This document shows, in pieces, positions 1-4,997 of a stretch of 5,204 bases of DNA. The stretch's first letter is position 1, and every line of letters starts with the position of its first letter. Position numbers and translations under genes: made by a program. A model generated the notes under the pieces. It did not search any database. It was given only the letters and a program-made list of their open reading frames with translations, and had not been told where the DNA came from. This DNA comes from Prevotellaceae bacterium (GTDB lineage Bacteria; Bacteroidota; Bacteroidia; Bacteroidales; UBA932): positions 1 to 5,204 of the forward strand of contig JAITPP010000303.1 in NCBI GenBank assembly GCA_031289385.1. The letters run 5' to 3'.

Positions 1-2
1 AT

Positions 3-65
3 ACCAACGACTAAATACTAATGACTAAATACCAACGACTAAATACCAACGACTAAATACTAAAT
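3..65. repeat. 14-bp (2 x 7-bp) tandem repeat array
   Basis: Four 14-bp units run at 3-16, 17-30, 31-44 and 45-58, followed by a half unit at 59-65. Units 1, 3 and 4 are identical (accaacgactaaat); unit 2 is a variant (actaatgactaaat). On the minus strand the array resolves into heptads such as TTTAGTC and GTTGGTA. It begins 6 bases past the stop codon of the minus-strand NUDIX gene, so it lies in that gene's probable 3' untranslated region. It touches the window edge and may continue outside. There are no spacers of CRISPR type. Function is unknown; it resembles a slippage-prone simple repeat. Confidence 0.9.
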
Positions 66-71
66 ACCCAT

Positions 72-686
72 TTATTCTATCAAACCTGCTGCAATAAAAA
101 CTTCGCGTATTGAGGCGTAAGCCGAATTAAGATATTCCGATAATTTATCGACAGGTATAAATTCTGCTTTTTCTATATCTTCAACAGTTTGAGGAGTCAA
201 TGTTTCGGCATTGCAAAACATTTCATACCAAAAATTACGTTTCATCATTAAACGCCCGTTAAACGAATAGCAATGATACGTTTCGGTTAAAAAATCACCT
301 AATTTTATATTCGATATTCCACATTCTTCTTCAACTTCGCGAATGGCGGTGTCGGTGATATTTTCACCCGATTCCTGCTTGCCTTTCGGCAAATCCCAAT
401 GTTCGTAACGATATATCAGCAATACGTCGCCGCGCAAATTTCGCACAAGCCCGCCGCCTGTAAAAATCATATCAAACAAATCGCAAAAAGTAACAAAAGT
501 TTCATCTTCGTTGTTGCAAATAACATATAATTCTTTTTCCGTCGAACGGTACAAAAATCTACGAAATAAATCGGGAAGTCTATCAAGCGAACTTAGTGTA
601 TTAACATCAGCATTTGCTGCGATTTCGGAAATTCGGGCATCACAACTAAACGCAATAAATCTATCATTAAAAAATATTTTTTTCAT
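72..686 (-). CDS. NUDIX hydrolase with an N-terminal extension
   Basis: This is a 204-residue cytoplasmic protein. A complete Nudix box lies at about residues 102-124: G, five residues, E, seven residues, then REVEEECGI, matching the GX5EX7REUXEEXGU consensus that binds Mg2+ and cleaves nucleoside-diphosphate-linked (X) substrates. The preceding WDLPKGK is typical of the MutT/diadenosine-polyphosphate/NTP-type subgroup. Residues 1 to about 72 form an extension outside the Nudix fold that I cannot name; the Nudix domain starts near the TGGGLVRN segment. The substrate cannot be told from sequence: housecleaning of oxidised or non-canonical nucleotides or of dinucleoside polyphosphates is possible. 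The start is taken at ATG 686, because a minus-strand AAAAGG lies 8 nt before it; a GTG at 692 would be only 2 nt from that site. The gene is divergent from pyrE with a 130-bp gap. The family assignment is secure, the substrate is not. Confidence 0.93.
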   Translation of the reverse strand: MKKIFFNDRFIAFSCDARISEIAANADVNTLSSLDRLPDLFRRFLYRSTEKELYVICNNEDETFVTFCDLFDMIFTGGGLVRNLRGDVLLIYRYEHWDLPKGKQESGENITDTAIREVEEECGISNIKLGDFLTETYHCYSFNGRLMMKRNFWYEMFCNAETLTPQTVEDIEKAEFIPVDKLSEYLNSAYASIREVFIAAGLIE

Positions 687-694
687 ACTCACAA

Positions 695-700
695 CCTTTT
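695..700 (-). promoter_or_regulatory. Shine-Dalgarno-like AAAAGG of the NUDIX gene
   Basis: The minus-strand sequence AAAAGG ends 8 nt before ATG 686. This spacing suits that ATG and argues against the in-frame GTG at 692. It is the only convincing purine-rich ribosome site among the starts in this window. Confidence 0.5.
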
Positions 701-788
701 AAGCCGATAATTTTTGAAGAGTTATTTATTCACAACAGCATATCGAATATTAAATATTTAACGACAAAAAATATTATATCGCTATTTA

Positions 789-814
789 TTTTTAATTTTG
801 CACAAAATTAAAAA
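789..814. promoter_or_regulatory. pyrE promoter inside a 12-bp inverted repeat
   Basis: TAATTTTG at 793-800 (plus strand) fits the Bacteroidota TAnnTTTG -7 element and ends 16 nt before the pyrE ATG. It forms most of the left arm of a perfect inverted repeat, 789-800 and 803-814, with a CA centre. The right arm therefore places an identical TAATTTTG on the minus strand (810 to 803), facing the NUDIX gene and giving a leader of about 116 nt. No clear -33 TTTG is visible. A dyad overlapping the -7 element could be an operator or a back-to-back promoter pair, but AT richness makes chance symmetry easier. Confidence 0.6.
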
Positions 815-816
815 AT

Positions 817-1449
817 ATGAACGATATATCAAAACAAATAGCAAACAGTTTATTACAAATTAAAGCTGTAAAAATAAATCCGCACAGGTATTTTGTGTGG
901 GCTTCGGGATGGAATTCGCCGATTTATTGCGACAACAGAAAAATACTTTCGTATCCCGAAATCAGAAAATTAATTTATACTGCGTTTGCCGAAAAAATAA
1001 AAAAAATGTATCCCGACTGCGAAGTTATTGCAGGTGTAGCAACAGGCGCAATCGCTCACGGAGTATTGGTTGCAGAGATTTTGCATAAACCGTTTGTATA
1101 TGTTCGTTCTGCGCCCAAATTGCACGGAATGGGAAATGTAATTGAAGGCGAATTGACGGAAAACAGTAAAGTTGTTGTTATTGAAGATTTGATTTCTACC
1201 GGCGCAAGCAGTATTGCTGCTGTTGAGGCTATAAGAAATGTAAATTGCGAAACGCTTGGAATGTTGGCAATTTTCAGTTACGAATTTGATGCGGCAACCA
1301 AAAATTTTGAAGCAGCAAATTGTGATTTGACAACACTTTGCGATTATTCAACACTTTTGAACGAAGCAATAAAAAGCGGTTATATAAATGCCGAAGATAT
1401 GGAAACTATAAACGATTGGCGAAAATCGCCCGAAACATGGAAAAAATAA
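817..1449 (+). CDS. pyrE: Orotate phosphoribosyltransferase
   Basis: The enzyme transfers the phosphoribosyl group of PRPP to orotate, giving OMP and pyrophosphate, in de novo pyrimidine (UMP) synthesis in the cytoplasm. The 210 residues match the usual length for the family. Visible motifs in order are SGWNSPIYCDNRKILSYPE (30-48), the orotate/PRPP region of OPRTs; VATGAIAHG (74-82); KLHG at 101-104 in the flexible catalytic loop, with the expected Lys and His; and the PRPP-binding signature VVVIEDLISTGAS (119-131) with its acidic pair E123-D124. A C-terminal extension of about 30 residues ends in WRKSPETWKK, as I recall it for Bacteroidota PyrE. ATG 817 is set by the -7 element 16 nt upstream; no Shine-Dalgarno is present. 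The next gene starts one base after the stop, so the two are probably cotranscribed. No transcription attenuator of PyrR type is visible, and the leader is too short to hold one. Confidence 0.97.
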   Translation: MNDISKQIANSLLQIKAVKINPHRYFVWASGWNSPIYCDNRKILSYPEIRKLIYTAFAEKIKKMYPDCEVIAGVATGAIAHGVLVAEILHKPFVYVRSAPKLHGMGNVIEGELTENSKVVVIEDLISTGASSIAAVEAIRNVNCETLGMLAIFSYEFDAATKNFEAANCDLTTLCDYSTLLNEAIKSGYINAEDMETINDWRKSPETWKK

Positions 1450-1450
1450 A

Positions 1451-1861
1451 ATGCAGGAATATACAAGCAAAACAGTAAGCATAGCAAGTCATGCCGAAGA
1501 TATTTACAATTTTTTTTCGGATTTAAGCAAATTTTCACAAATAATTCCGCGCGACAAAATTGACGATTTTCAGGCTACCACCGACGAATGTACTTTTACC
1601 GTCAAAGGCATAGCTATGGGATTGAAAATACTTAACTGCGAGCCTTTTTCGATGATAAAATACATGGGAATAGGAAAACTTCCGTTTGAATTTTTATTTT
1701 GGGTACAACTAAAACAAGTTACGCCCTACGACACCCGAATGCGCCTCGTATTACACGCAAAAATGAGCATAATGATAAAAATGATGCTGAAAGGAAAACT
1801 ACAACCCGCCTTAGATTCTCTTGCCGAACAAATAGCGTTGGGGTTTAGTCGGAAGATGTAA
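1451..1861 (+). CDS. SRPBCC (START/helix-grip) family small protein
   Basis: This is a 136-residue soluble protein without signal peptide or membrane segment. The pattern fits the SRPBCC helix-grip fold: an N-terminal strand (YTSKTVSIAS), then the typical VYNFLSDL-like helix seen here as IYNFFSDLSKFSQIIP (18-33), a run of alternating strands (about 45-104), and a long C-terminal amphipathic helix (about 105-131) that would cover a hydrophobic cavity. Family members bind or transport hydrophobic ligands or act as cyclases; no ligand can be deduced. It starts one base after the pyrE stop, so it is most likely cotranscribed and perhaps translationally coupled. From memory, Bacteroidota often keep an unannotated protein of this type next to pyrE, but I could not check that. 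Its role in pyrimidine metabolism, if any, is unknown. An array of heptad repeats begins 2 bases after the stop. Confidence 0.8.
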   Translation: MQEYTSKTVSIASHAEDIYNFFSDLSKFSQIIPRDKIDDFQATTDECTFTVKGIAMGLKILNCEPFSMIKYMGIGKLPFEFLFWVQLKQVTPYDTRMRLVLHAKMSIMIKMMLKGKLQPALDSLAEQIALGFSRKM

Positions 1862-1863
1862 AA

Positions 1864-1927
1864 TTTAGTCGTAAGTTTTTAGTCGTAAGTCGTAAGTCGG
1901 AGTTAAGAAGTTAGAGTTAAGAAGTTA
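1864..1927 (+). repeat. Heptad-type short tandem repeats after the SRPBCC gene
   Basis: TTTAGTCGTAAG occurs at 1864-1875 and again at 1878-1889, 14 bp apart. GTCGTAA follows in tandem at 1882-1888 and 1889-1895. The 14-mer GAGTTAAGAAGTTA then occurs twice, back to back, at 1900-1913 and 1914-1927. All spacings are 7 or 14 bp. The TTTAGTC heptad is the same as in the array at the left edge read on the minus strand. The array starts 2 bases after a stop codon. Confidence 0.85.
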
Positions 1928-1939
1928 ATTGTGAAGATT

Positions 1940-1958
1940 TTGATATAAAAAACTTTGC
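1940..1958 (-). repeat. 19-bp dispersed repeat, copy 1
   Basis: On the minus strand this reads gcaaagttttttatatcaa, identical over 19 bases to plus-strand 4895-4913. Flanking bases differ, so the shared core is exactly this length. The two copies are about 2.9 kb apart, in opposite orientation, both in intergenic DNA. Degenerate cacaaag/caaagg pieces at 2018-2033 may be related decayed sequence. Confidence 0.75.
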
Positions 1959-1987
1959 ATTTTTCTTGCAATTGCAATGAAGTTTTT
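1948..1987. terminator. Possible bidirectional terminator hairpin
   Basis: Arms aaaaactt (1948-1955) and aagttttt (1980-1987) are perfect 8-bp complements. The loop holds a 12-bp palindrome, ttgcaattgcaa (1966-1977). It lies between two convergent genes, and on either strand the 3' arm ends in a run of T. The stem is almost all A-T, so it would be a weak terminator; the call rests on position and symmetry only. Confidence 0.3.
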
Positions 1988-2008
1988 AGCCAACGAATAA
2001 ATACCAAC
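1988..2008 (-). repeat. Three heptads of the same repeat family
   Basis: Read on the minus strand, three successive heptads are GTTGGTA, TTTATTC and GTTGGCT. They match the GTTGGTA/TTTAGTC units at the left window edge with two changes. They lie 67 bases downstream of the stop of the CapA-type gene, in its sense orientation. The rest of 2009-2075 shows only a repeated aaggttttt (2009-2017, 2030-2038). Confidence 0.6.
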
Positions 2009-2075
2009 AAGGTTTTTCACAAAGAAACAAAGGTTTTTACCTGCGTAATTCGTAATTATTCTTTAACTTTCAATA

Positions 2076-3605
2076 TTACGATTTATTATTAAAAATCCGT
2101 AATCCCATTATATAGCGGCTTTTATAGTACGACGATTTGTTGAGTTCGTCTATTATAACCCCGCGCAGGCACGAGTGTATAAATTGAACGTTTCCGTTTT
2201 TATCGTTTGATATTACAATTCCTACATGCCCTACATTGTTGGACTTATTATTTCGTCCTTTGAAAAAAATAAGATCGCCTGTTTGCAGTTCGTCCTGCAT
2301 AACTTTCATTCCTTGTTGTATTTGAGTTAGGCAACTTGCACCTATCTGATAACCGAAATTTCCAAATACAAATGATGTAAATCCTGAACAATCAAATGAT
2401 TTAGGTCCTTTTGAACCTCTATGATACGGAATCCCCAAAAATTGCTTTGAAAATTCGATAATGCGTTGCATGACAGAAATATTATCATTATTTACCGCCG
2501 AAGAATCTTGTGTATTTTCAATATTTTCGGAAATGATATTGCTTTTTCGCTGTATAAATCCTTCGTTAGAAATAAGCAAATCGGTTTCGGGAAAATCAAG
2601 TTCGGTAAGGCGTTTTATTTCTTTTGCCGCAGCATTATCTTTGTCGGTGTGAGGACCTGTTTTATCTTTTTGAAGAAATGAAAAAATTTGCCCTTTCACA
2701 AATTTTCCATCTTTGTCGGTAAATACTTTTACAACAGGCGCATAGCCGTTTATACCGCTTATCTCAAATTCGCCGGCAGTGCAAAAATTACCCATACTGT
2801 AAATAATAAACCTGTCGTTGTACAATTCTGCCGCACGCACTACGTGTGGACCATGTCCGAAAACAACATCCGCGCCGGCATCAATTACGGCATGTGCAAA
2901 CTCATATACATTGCCACGATTTTCGCCGTAAAATGTTTCTGTTTTGCGTGTTACGCGGTTGTTGGCTTTTCCTTCCGCGCCGCCGTGAAACGAAACTATA
3001 ACAATGTTACATTCCGATTTCAGTTGGCTTACTATTTTTTTCGCATTACTTATGTTAGTGATTTTGAGAGTTCCCGAATTTGGTGCAAAACAGCAAAATC
3101 CGTATTTTATTCCGTTTATTTCGGCAACAGATGTTTCGCAAATGCCTTCTAAACCTGCATAATTTAATCCTGCCTCGCGTAAAACTTTCAATGTATTTTC
3201 ACGTCCGATAGCGCCAAAATCGCCTGAGTGATTGTTGGCAACACTAATTAAGTCGTAACCTGCATCTGTTAAGTAGTTTACATATTTGTCGGGCATTCTG
3301 AAATAATAACATTTGCTTTTGCATGATTTTGGACTGCCTCCGCTATTTAAAAAACAACCTTCAAGATTTCCGAATGTAATGTCAGCATCTTTTAAAATAT
3401 CCTTAACATCGCGCAACAATTCACGTCCATCGTTAATTGGAAGTCGTGCATCCGAAGGATAATTTGAGCCGAGCATTATATCTCCAGTTCCCGCAATTGA
3501 TATTAAATTTGTGTCGATTTGCGATTCTTGTGAGAAACTGCAAATTGAATAAACAAATAATACACTAATGATACTTGTTTTAATTATAAAATTAAAATCT
3601 TTCAT
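2076..3605 (-). CDS. Secreted CapA-type protein fused to an NlpC/P60 peptidase domain
   Basis: The protein is 509 residues from ATG 3605. Residues 1 to about 25 are a signal peptide: lysines, a hydrophobic core, then a likely cut near SFS/QES. The Ile before Cys makes a lipobox poor. The first domain (about 33-320) is of the CapA/PgsA (PGA_cap) family, related to metallophosphatases. It keeps the family's candidate metal or active-site motifs: GDIMLG (D42), NLEG (N80, E82), ANNH (to H126), SFHGG (H207), GHGPH (H251, H254) and YSMGNF. After a polar linker (about 350-378), the second domain (about 379-505) is NlpC/P60 (peptidase C40) with the triad Cys406 in FDCSGF, His460 in GHVGIV and His477. 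CapA/PgsA proteins act in poly-gamma-glutamate capsule systems; NlpC/P60 enzymes typically cut gamma-D-Glu-diamino-acid bonds in cell-wall peptides. The fusion suggests work on gamma-glutamyl or wall peptides in the periplasm, but the substrate is inference. No CapB/CapC genes are adjacent. The gene seems monocistronic. Confidence 0.9.
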   Translation of the reverse strand: MKDFNFIIKTSIISVLFVYSICSFSQESQIDTNLISIAGTGDIMLGSNYPSDARLPINDGRELLRDVKDILKDADITFGNLEGCFLNSGGSPKSCKSKCYYFRMPDKYVNYLTDAGYDLISVANNHSGDFGAIGRENTLKVLREAGLNYAGLEGICETSVAEINGIKYGFCCFAPNSGTLKITNISNAKKIVSQLKSECNIVIVSFHGGAEGKANNRVTRKTETFYGENRGNVYEFAHAVIDAGADVVFGHGPHVVRAAELYNDRFIIYSMGNFCTAGEFEISGINGYAPVVKVFTDKDGKFVKGQIFSFLQKDKTGPHTDKDNAAAKEIKRLTELDFPETDLLISNEGFIQRKSNIISENIENTQDSSAVNNDNISVMQRIIEFSKQFLGIPYHRGSKGPKSFDCSGFTSFVFGNFGYQIGASCLTQIQQGMKVMQDELQTGDLIFFKGRNNKSNNVGHVGIVISNDKNGNVQFIHSCLRGVIIDELNKSSYYKSRYIMGLRIFNNKS

Positions 3606-3623
3606 ATTCAATTTTTTGAACGG

Positions 3624-3631
3624 CAAAGATA
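3624..3631 (-). promoter_or_regulatory. -7 promoter element TATCTTTG of the CapA-type gene
   Basis: TATCTTTG on the minus strand matches TAnnTTTG and ends 18 nt before ATG 3605. An in-frame TTG at 3626-3624 is formed by the last three bases of this element, so it would lie upstream of any transcript started here and cannot be the start codon. No clear -33 TTTG is seen. Confidence 0.7.
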
Positions 3632-3651
3632 TAGTAAAAATTTTGACGATA

Positions 3652-3663
3652 TTATAATTATAA
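3652..3663. repeat. 12-bp perfect palindrome upstream of the CapA-type gene
   Basis: ttataattataa is its own reverse complement and lies 20 bp upstream of the -7 element, in the -33 region. It could be an operator half, but it consists only of A and T and may be chance. Confidence 0.3.
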
Positions 3664-3735
3664 GGTTAATTTTTTTTAATGAGTTTGATGATTCTTAAAA
3701 TATTTTTTTGCCGATTTGCCTATCAGTCAAACGAT

Positions 3736-3780
3736 AGATGTTGATAATGTGTTAAAAATCTTATCAACATCTTATCAACA
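3736..3780. promoter_or_regulatory. Cluster of three TTATCAACA (DnaA-box-like) sites
   Basis: TTATCAACA lies on the plus strand at 3761-3769 and 3772-3780 and on the minus strand at 3739-3747. Each differs from the DnaA box TTATCCACA at one base. The first two form an exact 11-bp tandem repeat (atcttatcaac, 3758-3768 and 3769-3779). The inverted copy makes a 12-bp perfect inverted repeat (3736-3747 with 3761-3772, 13-nt spacer). GTGTTAAAA occurs at 3749-3757 and again at 3797-3805. The site lies after the FabK-like gene and about 105 bp or more upstream of the CapA-type promoter. It may bind DnaA or another regulator; a hairpin in the transcript is possible, but no T-run follows. Confidence 0.5.
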
Positions 3781-3817
3781 AAAAATCTTTGACGAAGTGT
3801 TAAAATTTGTCCGAAAT

Positions 3818-4765
3818 TTACAATTTTATGCCCGAAATATTTTTTAGAGTTCCGTTAAATTCGTTTACAATTTCATCAATAATTTCGTGAACGGTGGATA
3901 TTTTTTTTACAAACGATGCGATTTGTCCTATTTCGAGTTCCCCGTCTGTCATATCTCCTTCAAAAATACCTTTTTTTGAACGCGCCCGTCCTAAAATTTC
4001 TTTTAACTCGTCGGCAGTTGCTCCGCGTGCTTCCGCTTGTTCGATGAGATTGTAAAAATTGTTTTTTATCATTCGCGTTGGCGATATTTTTTTCAGACAA
4101 AGCATAGTGTCGCCTTCGTTGAGGCTGCAACATAAATTTTTAAATTCGTTGCTGGCTGAACTTTCTGCGCTCATTGCAAAACGTGTTCCTATTTGCACGC
4201 CGTCAGCTCCGAGCGTTATTGCGGCAAGCATGGCGTTGCCTGTTGCAATTCCGCCTGCGGCTATAAGCGGCAGCGATATTGCGTTGCGCACGTGCGGAAT
4301 AAGCGTTAGCGTTGTAGTTTCTTCGCGTCCGTTGTGTCCTCCCGCTTCAAATCCTTCGGCAACAACAGCATCAACTCCCGCATCTTCGCATTTTTTTGCA
4401 AATTTCGAACTTGATACTACGTGTGCAACCGTAATGCCTTTATCGTGTAAAAAATTTGTCCACGTTTTGGGGTTTCCTGCCGACGTAAAAACAATTTTTA
4501 TTTCTTCGTCCACAATAATTTTCATCAGCGCATCAATATCGGGATAAAGCAAAGGAACGTTTACACCAAACGGTTTATCGGTTGCTTGCTTTGTTTTTAT
4601 GATATGTTCGCGCAACACTTCGGGATACATCGAGCCTGCACCAAGCAAACCCAAACCGCCTGCATTACTAACCGCCGACACTAACCGCCACCCGCTGCAC
4701 CAAACCATTCCGCCCTGAATTATCGGATATTTTATTTTGAATAATGATGTAATTTTATTTTCCAT
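3818..4765 (-). CDS. FMN-dependent FabK/nitronate monooxygenase-type oxidoreductase
   Basis: This 315-residue TIM-barrel flavoprotein belongs to the family holding 2-nitropropane dioxygenase/nitronate monooxygenase and enoyl-ACP reductase II (FabK). Seen in order: YPIIQGGM (13-20), GGLGLLGAG (36-44), DKPFGVNV (63-70), TSAGNP (94-99), EAGGHNG (140-146) with the family's active-site His144, PLIAAGGIATG (166-176) and GADGVQIGTRF (186-196) for FMN phosphate binding, then a C-terminal lid ending in GELEIGQIASFV. The C-terminal ISPTRMIKN segment is closer to what I recall for nitronate monooxygenases than for FabK, but the order, length and His position also resemble FabK. FabK would complete each cycle of fatty-acid elongation; nitronate monooxygenase oxidises alkyl nitronates such as propionate-3-nitronate. 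No fab genes are adjacent, so I leave the choice open. ATG 4765 is preferred over TTG 4771. The gene is probably transcribed alone. Confidence 0.88.
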   Translation of the reverse strand: MENKITSLFKIKYPIIQGGMVWCSGWRLVSAVSNAGGLGLLGAGSMYPEVLREHIIKTKQATDKPFGVNVPLLYPDIDALMKIIVDEEIKIVFTSAGNPKTWTNFLHDKGITVAHVVSSSKFAKKCEDAGVDAVVAEGFEAGGHNGREETTTLTLIPHVRNAISLPLIAAGGIATGNAMLAAITLGADGVQIGTRFAMSAESSASNEFKNLCCSLNEGDTMLCLKKISPTRMIKNNFYNLIEQAEARGATADELKEILGRARSKKGIFEGDMTDGELEIGQIASFVKKISTVHEIIDEIVNEFNGTLKNISGIKL

Positions 4766-4784
4766 AATCAATATTTTAATGTTG

Positions 4785-4792
4785 CAAAGATA
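4785..4792 (-). promoter_or_regulatory. -7 promoter element TATCTTTG of the FabK-like gene
   Basis: TATCTTTG on the minus strand, identical to the element of the CapA-type gene, ends 19 nt before ATG 4765. Its -33 region falls in the tandem repeats that begin 6 bases further upstream. No obvious TTTG is found there. Confidence 0.7.
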
Positions 4793-4797
4793 GTGAA

Positions 4798-4862
4798 GAA
4801 AATTAGATTAATGTGATTAATGTGAAAATTAGATTAATGTGAATAATGTGAAAATTAGATTA
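4798..4862. repeat. 26-bp tandem repeat, 2.5 copies
   Basis: Units at 4798-4823 and 4824-4849 differ at one base, and a half unit follows at 4850-4862. Each unit consists of gaaaattagatta followed by atgtga(t/a)taatgt, with an internal attaatgtg-type period of 9. It covers the upstream part of the FabK-like gene's promoter. Confidence 0.85.
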
Positions 4863-4870
4863 GTAGGTTG

Positions 4871-4891
4871 TTAATTATTAATTGTTAATTT
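4871..4891 (+). repeat. Three AT-rich heptads
   Basis: Three successive heptads, TTAATTA, TTAATTG and TTAATTT, follow the 26-bp repeats. The 7-bp period is the same as that of the arrays at 3-65 and 1864-1927, though the unit differs. Confidence 0.55.
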
Positions 4892-4894
4892 CTC

Positions 4895-4913
4895 GCAAAG
4901 TTTTTTATATCAA
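4895..4913 (+). repeat. 19-bp dispersed repeat, copy 2
   Basis: The sequence gcaaagttttttatatcaa is identical to the reverse complement of 1940-1958. It sits directly after the AT-rich heptads. The next stretch, to about 4955, has an unusually G/C-rich patch (gtcctgacaggtggggtg) with a cct/agg mini-dyad that I cannot identify. Confidence 0.75.
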
Positions 4914-4969
4914 TAAATTTTCTACCAACTATTTTGTCCTGACAGGTGGGGTGTAAAAAATTAAGGGTT

Positions 4970-4977
4970 TATTTTTG
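4970..4977 (+). promoter_or_regulatory. Possible -7 element TATTTTTG
   Basis: TATTTTTG matches TAnnTTTG and would start a plus-strand transcript a few bases later, just ahead of the inverted repeat at 4998-5137. The same octamer recurs at 5003-5010 inside the left arm. No -33 TTTG is visible, and such T-rich octamers are common in AT-rich DNA. Confidence 0.3.
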
Positions 4978-4997
4978 CAAATATTCGTTCTTCTTTT

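Noticed and set aside
3..65. CRISPR-like array
   Set aside because: The repeats are contiguous 14-mers without unique spacers, and no cas gene is present.
687..692. GTG 692 as start of the NUDIX gene
   Set aside because: It is only 2 nt from the AAAAGG site, whereas ATG 686 has normal 8-nt spacing.
2688..3152. Plus-strand open frame of 154 codons
   Set aside because: It is antisense to the CapA-type domain whose motifs are intact; the translation has no recognisable family pattern.
3521..3605. Lipoprotein signal peptide on the CapA-type protein
   Set aside because: The candidate Cys is preceded by Ile rather than Gly/Ala/Ser, so an ordinary signal peptide is the better reading.
3606..3626. 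Seven-codon N-terminal extension of the CapA-type protein from TTG 3626
   Set aside because: The TTG is the end of the TATCTTTG promoter element, and the extension precedes a good signal peptide that starts at ATG 3605.
3803..3820. Terminator right after the FabK-like gene (aaattt-cggac-aaattt)
   Set aside because: The stem is six A-T pairs made of a self-complementary hexamer; too weak to call.
4059..4547. Plus-strand open frame of 162 codons
   Set aside because: It is entirely antisense to the well-supported FabK-like gene, has a low-complexity Ala/Ser-rich translation and no domain character.
4766..4771. Start of the FabK-like gene at TTG 4771
   Set aside because: ATG lies two codons downstream and gives the normal family N-terminus; TTG has no support.
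4921..4960. Riboswitch or IS end around the G/C-rich patch gtcctgacaggtggggtg
   Set aside because: Only a three-base dyad is visible, there is no downstream gene in the window, and I recognise no known aptamer or IS terminus.
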